A stretch of DNA of 9,098 nt from Oscillospiraceae bacterium. GTDB lineage: Bacteria > Bacillota > Clostridia > Oscillospirales > Ruminococcaceae. Each line of letters begins with the position of its first letter. The stretch's first letter is position 1. Where the stretch lies: assembly GCA_017410745.1 (NCBI GenBank), contig JAFPPJ010000420.1, positions 1-9,098 of the forward strand, in the 5' to 3' direction. The position numbers and the translations under genes are program-made. This document shows, one piece after another, positions 1 to 9,096 of this stretch. Below the pieces are notes generated by a model. It did no database searches and was not told where the DNA came from. It saw only the letters and a list, made by a program, of their open reading frames with translations.

Positions 1-28
1 CATTACTGATTATTCATTACTGATTATC
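1..28. repeat. Heptamer repeat spanning the 3' end of the ATPase gene
   Basis: CATTACT GATTATT CATTACT GATTATC on the plus strand: a 14-nt unit repeated, each made of two related heptamers. On the minus strand TAA occurs exactly every 7 nt (four times), the third being the stop codon of the gene (12-10). The array may continue past the left edge. Confidence 0.75.
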
Positions 29-591
29 TCATCTAATATCTTTTTTGAATTTGCGGGTATCAGATAGATATCATTGATCTCAGACTTATCATATTTAAAT
101 GGTGTGCCGACTGTTATCCCGATCAGATACTTCTCAAAGAAATTCTCCCAACTGAAATATTCGGCACTTTCTATATATTCAGACGGATCGTCAAGCAATT
201 TCATATCTGCGGTGCTTACTATCCCCGATCTCAGGATGAGCCATTCAAACGATTCCGGCAGACAAAGGCGGATATTTGAAAACGGCTGCATTTTAGTGAT
301 CCTGTCGATCTCAGAGCCAAAAGCTGCTCCATCAGCGATCACGATCACCTTTCTGTCTGCATGTTCCTTCAGCCAGTTGAATATGGCAGAATTCGATCCC
401 GATGTAAAGCATTCGATCGCGCTGCTCTCAAAGCAATGCTCATAAAACTGATACCCCGATCTTGAGTCCTCGGTAAGAAGAGCATCATACTTTAAGTCGG
501 GTCGGAGCTTTGTCCTTGTAGTATATATGCTTGCTGTTAGATCTGAACATCTTTTTGAACTTATGGTATTTCCCGCTTGAACTGATCTCAT
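10..591 (-). CDS. C-terminal part of the frameshifted ATP-binding protein
   Basis: An ATG at 591 opens this frame, but its first 30 residues (591 to about 502) lie in the shadow of the ATPase frame and look unnatural; real coding probably begins around 501 with PDLKYDALLTEDSRSGYQF. The remaining roughly 163 residues include TEDSRSGYQFYEHCF (40-54 of this frame), KVIVIADGAAFGSEI (81-95), LPESFEWLILRSG (111-123) and YFSWENFF (145-152). The Glu at 41 and the strand ending ADGAAFG are placed as in TOPRIM-like folds (E, then D-x-x-x-G), which is only a suggestion. The C-terminal residues IISNE and the TAA are made of heptamer repeat DNA. A ribosome binding site before 591 is poor. It could be a true separate gene, but a broken single gene is more likely. 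Confidence 0.7.
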   Translation of the reverse strand: MRSVQAGNTISSKRCSDLTASIYTTRTKLRPDLKYDALLTEDSRSGYQFYEHCFESSAIECFTSGSNSAIFNWLKEHADRKVIVIADGAAFGSEIDRITKMQPFSNIRLCLPESFEWLILRSGIVSTADMKLLDDPSEYIESAEYFSWENFFEKYLIGITVGTPFKYDKSEINDIYLIPANSKKILDEIISNE

Positions 592-967
592 ATATCTCTT
601 CTACGCTGTATGGCAGTTCATGCAGGCTCTCACGGTTGAATATAACATAATAATTGTCCGTATTCTTTACGACGCCTGCAAATTCCCTTGTATTAAGGAA
701 ATCTGCCCCTTCATCGATAAAAACTATGCTGTCTTTTATGCCATTGAGCTGATTTCTCCAGTCAATATCTGTCAATGCGGCACAGGGCTTATCACAGGAG
801 ACATTGACACCGCTGGCTTCTTTCAGACGTGTATAGTCTGCTATCATATCATAAAGCGTTGTTTTCCCCGTACCGCTGTCGCCTCTGACGATAGTGATAT
901 TTCTGCAGAGATCAAATTTGAATACAGCATCGCGGTTTTTTACCTCAATATGATGTGTCCCTTTCAT
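485..967 (-). CDS. P-loop ATP-binding protein, N-terminal part (frame broken near position 500)
   Basis: The 160 readable residues form an ATP-binding domain with Walker A GDSGTGKTT (29-37) and Walker B SIVFIDEG (80-87) in which a Glu follows the Asp, as in ABC/AAA_15-type ATPases. The two motifs are only about 45 residues apart, too close for the helical insert and LSGG signature of an ABC ATPase. A conserved-looking segment ELPYSVEEIYEISSSGKY (117-134) follows. The frame then hits TGA at 487-485, while the next frame carries on with a sensible protein (see the following part), so I read this as one gene of roughly 315 codons with a one-base shift around 499-510. ATG at 967 is chosen over an upstream TTG because GAGG sits 5 nt before it. 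I recall related full-length proteins beside DUF4869 genes; role unknown. Confidence 0.8.
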   Translation of the reverse strand: MKGTHHIEVKNRDAVFKFDLCRNITIVRGDSGTGKTTLYDMIADYTRLKEASGVNVSCDKPCAALTDIDWRNQLNGIKDSIVFIDEGADFLNTREFAGVVKNTDNYYVIFNRESLHELPYSVEEIYEISSSGKYHKFKKMFRSNSKHIYYKDKAPTRLKV

Positions 968-974
968 AACTGCC

Positions 975-1412
975 TCACACAAATTCTCCCGCTTCGTAAA
1001 CGAGCTCGCCCATGTTCTTCACGATCCTGCCTGTATTGAGGACTCTTATCTTGAAGTCCCCCTTGCCAAAATCCATAAGATGCCTTAAATTGACAACGAC
1101 TTTCTTATTCTCCGCGATCCTCAGGAGCCACTGTGCACAGTTATCCCCGCAGGTCGATGCATTGAATATCTTTGAATTATCATATGCGATCAGCAGAAGC
1201 GTCTTCACGCCGCCCGACAGTTTCTTCGGGCTCATATTGCCGAAAACAGGGCTGAGGATAGTCCTTTCGTCTATCACCTCGGACTTATCCACAGCTTTTA
1301 TTATCTCTTTTGAAAGCGGCTTGACTATCCAGCTGTCTTTATAGGTATTATTGAAATAAACATTTGTATTGTATATTACATCCGGTGTATCACCGAAAAT
1401 CACATTCAGCAT
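975..1412 (-). CDS. DUF4869 domain-containing protein
   Basis: A 145-residue soluble protein that I recognise as DUF4869, a family of about 150 residues in Clostridia with no assigned function. Hallmarks seen: MLNVIFG start, YFNNTYKDSWI at 19-29, KLSGGVKTLLL at 64-74, NASTCGDNCAQWLL at 84-97 and NLRHLMDFG at 108-116. The LSGG followed by a hydrophobic helix looks like the signature motif of ABC-type ATPases, although there is no Walker A or B in this protein. It starts 10 nt after the upstream membrane protein, with AGGTGA as ribosome binding site. The ATP-binding gene begins 7 nt after its TGA, a tight arrangement that suggests the two products act together. Base composition is lower in GC than the ligA-comEC-holA block. 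Confidence 0.85.
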   Translation of the reverse strand: MLNVIFGDTPDVIYNTNVYFNNTYKDSWIVKPLSKEIIKAVDKSEVIDERTILSPVFGNMSPKKLSGGVKTLLLIAYDNSKIFNASTCGDNCAQWLLRIAENKKVVVNLRHLMDFGKGDFKIRVLNTGRIVKNMGELVYEAGEFV

Positions 1413-1422
1413 GATCCATCAC

Positions 1423-1917
1423 CTATTTGAAATCCGTGAAGTGGTATCTTCCGTTGTATTCGTAGACGGTGCACGTCCGCGCGGAAAGGTCATAGAAGAA
1501 ATTGTTGGTATACTCATCGGTCATGCGGAATGAGCCGTCGGGCATACGCACCTTGTACTCCCAGCGGTCGCCGCCTGCCTTCCTGCCGTATCCGCCTAAA
1601 GTCTGCGGAATACGGATCACATCCTCCACCGTGCCCTTGCAGGATGTGCCCTTTGTCATGATGGTGCGCACCGAATGCCTGTAGAAAAGCCATCTGACAA
1701 GCTCTAAAAGTATCGCCGCAAGCATCACGCCGAACATCACCGATACTGAATTGACGCTCTTGAACAGTGTGATGAACGTATCTGCGGGCATATCATGCTT
1801 TATGATATACCAGACAAGATATGCCACGACGCACGCCATGAAGAACAGTATCACGCATATGCGGACGGTGCGGTCTTCATTGACGGTCTGACACTTTGCT
1901 TTATCGAGCTTCTTCAT
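1423..1917 (-). CDS. Two-TM membrane protein of unknown function
   Basis: A 164-residue protein with two membrane segments (about residues 18-39 and 56-79) and a soluble C-terminal domain (about 85-164) that looks beta-rich, with the segment WEYKVRMPDGSF at 119-130. The layout, two TM helices then a domain reading G-x-V-x followed by W-x-Y-x-V-x-x-x-DG, resembles DUF3592-type small membrane proteins, but that assignment is weak. ATG at 1917 is preferred over a frame extending to 2025 because GGGAG (1928-1924) lies 6 nt before it and the upstream extension would run through the terminator and the previous gene. It sits 13 nt after the terminator and its TAG overlaps the AGGTG ribosome binding site of the DUF4869 gene, so it is probably the first gene of that operon. 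Confidence 0.75.
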   Translation of the reverse strand: MKKLDKAKCQTVNEDRTVRICVILFFMACVVAYLVWYIIKHDMPADTFITLFKSVNSVSVMFGVMLAAILLELVRWLFYRHSVRTIMTKGTSCKGTVEDVIRIPQTLGGYGRKAGGDRWEYKVRMPDGSFRMTDEYTNNFFYDLSARTCTVYEYNGRYHFTDFK

Positions 1918-1930
1918 TGTCTTCTCCCAT

Positions 1931-1961
1931 AAAAAATCGGGGACGTTTGCACGCCCCCGAT
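1931..1961 (-). terminator. Rho-independent terminator after the secreted-protein gene
   Basis: On the minus strand an 11-bp stem (one G-U pair) closes a GCAA tetraloop: ATCGGGGGCGT pairs with ACGTCCCCGAT, followed by a run of T. It begins 14 nt after the TAA-side end of the gene at 1976. The T-run ends only 13 nt before the ATG of the next gene, with that gene's Shine-Dalgarno in between. Confidence 0.92.
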
Positions 1962-1975
1962 GGATGTTCGTATTA

Positions 1976-2689
1976 TCAGTCGATAGCAGTACCGTCAGCG
2001 TTGAGACCTGCTGCAGCGGATACATCTTCCATAGCAGCGCTGCCTACGATCTTGTAGTAGGAGCGGCCCTTGATGGTGACTGAGCAGGAGCCGGTGGAAT
2101 TGAAGCTTACTGCGCCCTGATCCTCGATGCCGTTATCGGTGATGTGATAGATATGTGCAGTTTCCTTATCCATAGTGTCGGGGATCTTGTTTGCGGGAAC
2201 AAGTATATCGAGAGAGAAGCCGTATGCGCCTGTGCCCTCGGGATAGATGTAAACAGCGCCCTCCTCGGGAGCAGATACTATCCTGAACTTGAGCTTCTGG
2301 GACGATACATCACTTACGGAAGAAGGATCGATAGTGATAACAGCGCCGTCAGTAGTGGTGAGCTTGACGGGCTTGTCGGACTTGGCTATCTGAGCAACGC
2401 CGCCTCTGTTGATGGTAGCGCCGTCATAGGGGATCCTGATGGATGTGTCGTTAGTAACAGCATCTCTTACTGTCTTGGCATCGATGATGTTGTCCTCTAC
2501 CTCGGTAACGATAGTAGTTACGAGAGAGGGAGAAGTGCCGGATGCGCCGGGAGCAGGAGCGGTGCTGGCGAAGTTATTGTTATTGCCATTAGCTTTGATC
2601 GCATAGTCGATCGCAAAAGCGTGAGCAGATACAGCGGATACAGCGATAACTGCTGCTGCAAATGCTGCTAAAGTTCTTCTTGCCTTCAT
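1976..2689 (-). CDS. Small secreted protein of unknown function
   Basis: A 237-residue exported protein that I do not recognise. Residues 1-26 form a clear signal peptide: basic MKARR start, a long Ala/Val-rich core and an Ala-x-Ala cleavage site (AHA or AFA) around residues 22-26. Then comes a low-complexity linker rich in Asn, Ala, Pro, Ser (about 33-55), followed by a beta-strand-rich part (about 60-215) with many Thr/Val/Ile and a strand-like IYHITDNGIEDQG stretch near 180-192. There is no LPxTG sorting signal, no dockerin-like calcium repeat and no second membrane segment, so the mature product is probably released or held non-covalently. ATG at 2689 is chosen over a longer upstream frame because of a perfect GGAGG (2701-2697) 7 nt before it and because the signal peptide begins there. 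It has its own promoter and terminator. Confidence 0.85.
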   Translation of the reverse strand: MKARRTLAAFAAAVIAVSAVSAHAFAIDYAIKANGNNNNFASTAPAPGASGTSPSLVTTIVTEVEDNIIDAKTVRDAVTNDTSIRIPYDGATINRGGVAQIAKSDKPVKLTTTDGAVITIDPSSVSDVSSQKLKFRIVSAPEEGAVYIYPEGTGAYGFSLDILVPANKIPDTMDKETAHIYHITDNGIEDQGAVSFNSTGSCSVTIKGRSYYKIVGSAAMEDVSAAAGLNADGTAID

Positions 2690-2765
2690 ATATATTCCTC
2701 CAAATCGAACTGTACTGTTATGAAACGCACAGGAGATATTGATAGTTATTCCTTCGTCACTCAAT

Positions 2766-2794
2766 ATTATATCACAGCGTATTTTAAAAATCAA
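2766..2794 (-). promoter_or_regulatory. SigA-type promoter of the secreted-protein gene
   Basis: Minus strand TTGATT (2794-2789) and TATAAT (2771-2766) with a 17-nt spacer. The -10 is perfect and the -35 matches four of six. Start of transcription would be near 2759, giving a leader of about 70 nt. The surrounding gap between holA and the next gene (2690-2891) is AT-rich and contains no other gene. Confidence 0.82.
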
Positions 2795-2798
2795 GCAT

Positions 2799-2815
2799 AC
2801 GATAAAATTTATCGT
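2799..2815. promoter_or_regulatory. 17-nt palindrome next to the -35 box of the secreted-protein gene
   Basis: ACGATAAA-A-TTTATCGT: a perfect 8-bp inverted repeat around a single base, ending 4 nt upstream of the -35 hexamer. This is the shape and place of a binding site for a dimeric regulator. It is AT-rich in an AT-rich gap, so chance is possible; the regulator is unknown. Confidence 0.4.
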
Positions 2816-2891
2816 GAAATTCGTTAAATGTTACATATTGATTCACAATACATATTATAAAATATACAAATTGTCATTTTTTGTCCTGTCA

Positions 2892-3919
2892 TCATGTAAG
2901 CATCTTTATGATGGCAGTCTCAACTATCGTCTCGGGCTTGCCCACGCCTGACTTGATGTCGGTGTCAGCGCCGCACAGTATCTCCATGCATCTGCGCATA
3001 TACCCGGTATTGGTGCGGGATGCGGAGCGGAAGGCATTGGTCACTCTGAAGGACATATTCTTCGGGTAGCCGAAATCGTTCACCGTGTCCTCGGTGCTCC
3101 TGCCGCTGTCTATCGCGAGCCTTGCACGGTAGATATCGTTCATTCCGCCCGTGACGGTATACAGCAGATATATCGGATCCATGCGGTTGTCGATAAGGCG
3201 GTCGTATATCGCCACGGCACGGTCAAGGTCATGGGCTGCCACAGCATCTGCAAGGGCATATACCTTGGTGTCGTCCCTTTCGGGGGTCAGGAGCATCACA
3301 TCCTCCCTCGTGACCTGCCTGCCCGATGCATACGCCGCGAGCTTGCCCACCTCCGTAGCCGCTCCCGCAAGGTCGCCGGTGCGTGCGAACAGCTCCTGTG
3401 CTCCCGCCTTGTCGATGGAGGAGCCCTGCGCCGCGAACATGGCGGCTATCTCCCTTGCGCCCTCGGCGGGGGTGGGTATGTCTATGCGCACCAGAGTGCC
3501 GCATTTCTTTATAAGGTCGGTGAGCTTCTTGTTCTTTGCGGTGGGTGCCTTCTTGCCGCCGCATATATCCGCATTGAGGGTATAGAACACGAGCACGGTG
3601 GTATCGGGCAGCGCCTCTATCTCCGCATAAAGCTCCTTCATGTTCCTGTCGCCGGGCTTCACCGTGTCAAGGTCGAAGTCGCATACCGTGACGCACATCT
3701 GCGGTGCGAACACGGGAAGAGCCTCGCACGCCTGTATCATCGCATCCGTGCTGTCCTTCCCCTCGAATCGGTGGAGATTGAGTGCTTCGGCGCTCTCATC
3801 CACCACGCTGCGCACGAGGGCATTCTTCATCTGCCCTATGGTATAGCTGTCGGTGCCGTAGATATAGTACGCACCGCCGACCTCTCCCGCCCGTATCACA
3901 CGGTCAAGTTCATTCCTGT

Positions 3920-3932
<13 letters not shown>
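2892..3932 (-). CDS. holA: DNA polymerase III subunit delta
   Basis: A 346-residue protein, normal length for HolA, the wrench of the clamp loader that opens the beta clamp for replication in the cytoplasm. The N-terminal region shows the typical YYIYGTDSYTIGQ opening (residues 22-34; family pattern YxxxGxDxY), followed by an AAA+-like fold without a functional Walker A, as expected for delta, and a C-terminal helical collar region (about 215-346, with DPIYLLYTVTGG-like helices). The start is decided by a strong GGAGG 7 nt before ATG, lying inside the end of comEC; the reading frames overlap by 13 nt. ComEC followed by HolA is a common gene order in Firmicutes. The rpsT gene that often accompanies holA is not present here. 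No clear terminator is seen after its TGA. Confidence 0.95.
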
Positions 3933-7694
<3,762 letters not shown>

Positions 7695-7699
7695 AAGGA

Positions 7700-7750
7700 G
7701 TGAAGCAAAGCTTCACATTCTTAATGGGGGCTGCGCCCCCAAACCCCCAT
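7700..7750. repeat. Double-hairpin intergenic element
   Basis: Two compact inverted repeats lie back to back. The first is GTGAAGC-AAA-GCTTCAC (7700-7716, 7-bp stem, 3-nt loop). The second is GGGGGC-TGC-GCCCCC (7726-7740, 6-bp stem). The second has an alternative partner: ATGGGGG at 7724-7730 can instead pair with CCCCCAT at 7744-7750. There is no T-run after either hairpin on either strand, so these are not standard intrinsic terminators. The look is that of a dispersed repeat element, which one window cannot prove. Confidence 0.55.
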
Positions 7751-7814
7751 CATGATCTTATTTGTCGGTGGTCAACACATAGTCAATGCGGAAATGACAG
7801 GTTGAGTTTTTACT

Positions 7815-7828
7815 CATTACTCATTACT
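7815..7828. repeat. Two tandem CATTACT heptamers directly after the lipid-kinase stop codon
   Basis: CATTACT occurs twice in a row on the plus strand. On the minus strand it reads AGTAATG AGTAATG and is followed by AGTAA, so after the kinase TAA there are further TAA triplets at 7826, 7819 and 7812, one in each reading frame. Same unit as at 1-28. Confidence 0.7.
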
Positions 7829-8755
7829 TTATGCATTGTTTTTCAGCCCCGGGGCGTCCTTGCCGAGCATTATCTCGAGGGCGTTGTGAAGCGGGCATAT
7901 GCTTATATTGTCTGCCTTGCCGCCGTACTCGCCGTCTATCGTCCAGGGGACATTGCCGTCGGAGAGGACGGTGAAGTTAGAGGAGCGGAAGTAGCAGAAG
8001 CAGGGTGCGGAGAAGTCCTTGCGTATGAGTGCATTGAGCGTGCGGTTGAGCTCGACACGGCTGTTGGGCTTGCGTATGAATATGCCCTCGAAGAGGTTGT
8101 CGTTCATGGAGACGTCATTGCCCGCAAGCTCCTTGATGCCGCCCACCGACAGGGAATTCGCCACCATTCCGAAGAGGAAGTCGTCGGTGATGGTCTCGCC
8201 GCTGCACTTGATGGTGACGCGGTAGCTCTTGGACAGGTCGAAGTTCTGCGCTGCCTCCTTGATGGCATCTATCATATACGCTGCGGGGCCGAGCAGGTTC
8301 TTCATCTGCTGGTCGGTGGAATAGCTCACCCGTGTGAACACGCCGAACGCCGCCACATATGTGAAATATTTGTCATTGAATGCGCCCACATCCACGAAGC
8401 GCGGCCGCCCCTTCATTATCATGCGTGCGGCATCGGGCATGGACTTGGGTATGCCGAGCGATGAGGCAAAGTCATTCATCGTGCCTGCGGGGATATAGCC
8501 CACCGGCACATGATGTCCGCCGTCCATGATACCGCTGAGGGTCTCGTTCATAGTGCCGTCGCCGCCCGAGCAGACCACAAGGTCATAGCGTGAAGCACGC
8601 TCCTTGACGATATTGTAGCAGTCGTCCTTGCTCTGGGTGGGATGTGCGGTGACATCGTAGCCCCCTGCGGTGAATATGTCGATTATCTCGGCAAGGTGGA
8701 CATTTATCATGCCCTTGCCGGACAGCATATTATAGACAAATAGCAACTTTTTCAT
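7829..8755 (-). CDS. Diacylglycerol kinase family lipid kinase (YegS/DgkB/BmrU type)
   Basis: A 308-residue protein of the DAGK_cat fold, the usual length for bacterial members of this family, which phosphorylate diacylglycerol or related lipids at the inner face of the membrane, commonly to recycle diacylglycerol into phosphatidic acid. Visible motifs: the nucleotide-binding GGDGTMNE at residues 64-71, the IPAGTMNDFA motif at 88-97 (family pattern P-x-GT-x-NDFA), and TIDGEYG at 272-278 near the C-terminal beta domain, matching the family's DGE motif. No membrane segment or signal peptide is seen. The start is fixed by GAGG 7 nt upstream and by the consensus promoter. It stands alone after a terminator; 217 bp of repeat-rich DNA separates it from ligA. 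DgkB, which uses diacylglycerol, is one possibility, but substrate cannot be told from sequence, so no symbol is given. Confidence 0.93.
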   Translation of the reverse strand: MKKLLFVYNMLSGKGMINVHLAEIIDIFTAGGYDVTAHPTQSKDDCYNIVKERASRYDLVVCSGGDGTMNETLSGIMDGGHHVPVGYIPAGTMNDFASSLGIPKSMPDAARMIMKGRPRFVDVGAFNDKYFTYVAAFGVFTRVSYSTDQQMKNLLGPAAYMIDAIKEAAQNFDLSKSYRVTIKCSGETITDDFLFGMVANSLSVGGIKELAGNDVSMNDNLFEGIFIRKPNSRVELNRTLNALIRKDFSAPCFCYFRSSNFTVLSDGNVPWTIDGEYGGKADNISICPLHNALEIMLGKDAPGLKNNA

Positions 8756-8786
8756 AGCAGTTCCTCACATGATAGTCGTTATTTAT

Positions 8787-8815
8787 AGTATAGCACGGTT
8801 TTCGGTTTCTGTCAA
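8787..8815 (-). promoter_or_regulatory. SigA-type promoter of the lipid kinase gene
   Basis: On the minus strand TTGACA (8815-8810) and TATACT (8792-8787) are separated by exactly 17 nt. The -35 matches consensus in full and the -10 differs at one base. Transcription would start near 8780, giving a leader of about 25 nt that contains the GAGG Shine-Dalgarno (8766-8763), 7 nt before the ATG at 8755. It lies downstream of the terminator at 8964-9000, so it begins a new transcription unit. Confidence 0.88.
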
Positions 8816-8820
8816 TGATG

Positions 8821-8834
8821 CGTAATCAGTAATC
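8821..8834. repeat. Two heptamers of the TAATCag type upstream of the lipid-kinase promoter
   Basis: CGTAATC AGTAATC on the plus strand (minus strand GATTACT GATTACG). It ends 6 nt upstream of the -35 box of the kinase promoter. The unit matches the heptamers at 1-28 and 7815-7828 but in the opposite orientation. Confidence 0.55.
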
Positions 8835-8963
8835 CCGAATCTGAAGAAATATTATCCTCTTATCCCCTATTGTATTATACTCTGCATAAGTGATGAACTG
8901 ATGTGGAGAAAATGAAAATGATGACTCATTCATTCTCGTCCCGATAATTCTGCCTTATGCATT

Positions 8964-9000
8964 AAAAAACGATGCACCGCAATATGCGATGCACCGCTTT
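8964..9000 (-). terminator. Rho-independent terminator after the right-edge gene
   Basis: On the minus strand a 12-bp stem (8996-8985 with 8981-8970, 3-nt loop) is followed directly by six T residues (8969-8964). It starts about 20 nt past the stop codon at 9019. Two of the pairs are G-U wobbles because the two arms are built from an 11-nt direct repeat (GCGGTGCATCG) that is almost its own reverse complement. Read on the plus strand the same stem is followed by CTTTTATAT, so weak bidirectional action is possible. Confidence 0.88.
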
Positions 9001-9018
9001 TATATGGATCTGTGAGGT

Positions 9019-9096
9019 TTAGAGATTTGTCGTGTCGATGTCGTCCATCCTGCCGTCGGGATAGCCGCCGTCCTGACCGTTGCCGCCGTTGTTGGG
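9019..9096 (-). CDS. C-terminal end of an unidentified protein with a Gly/Asn/Asp-rich tail (partial)
   Basis: Only the last 25 codons and a TAA stop are inside the window; the gene enters from the right edge on the minus strand. The visible tail is rich in Gly, Asn, Gln and Asp (it contains NNGGNGQDGG) and ends in an acidic stretch, MDDIDTTNL. Low-complexity tails of this kind are common at the ends of exported or cell-wall proteins of Clostridia, for example some penicillin-binding proteins, but nothing here identifies the family. The reading frame is supported by the strong terminator placed just after its stop codon and by the absence of any other sensible frame in this stretch. Function unknown. 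Confidence 0.6.
   Translation of the reverse strand, partial: PNNGGNGQDGGYPDGRMDDIDTTNL

Noticed and set aside
485..495. prfB-like programmed +1 frameshift at the TGA
   Set aside because: The codon before the TGA is GTA, which does not re-pair well after a +1 slip, and no upstream Shine-Dalgarno-like stimulator is placed correctly.
2690..2891. rpsT (ribosomal protein S20), which often sits next to holA
   Set aside because: The gap is AT-rich promoter DNA with no Lys/Ala-rich reading frame on either strand.
7750..7800. A ligA promoter (TTGACT, 17 nt, AAATAA on the minus strand)
   Set aside because: The -10 match is poor and other spacings do no better, so it is not listed as a feature.
7700..8464. 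Plus-strand reading frame of 254 codons
   Set aside because: Antisense shadow of the lipid kinase; its start lies in the hairpin repeat element and it has no ribosome binding site.
8883..8961. 8-bp inverted repeat TGCATAAG / CTTATGCA
   Set aside because: The arms are 63 nt apart in AT-rich DNA with no element between them, so it is likely chance.
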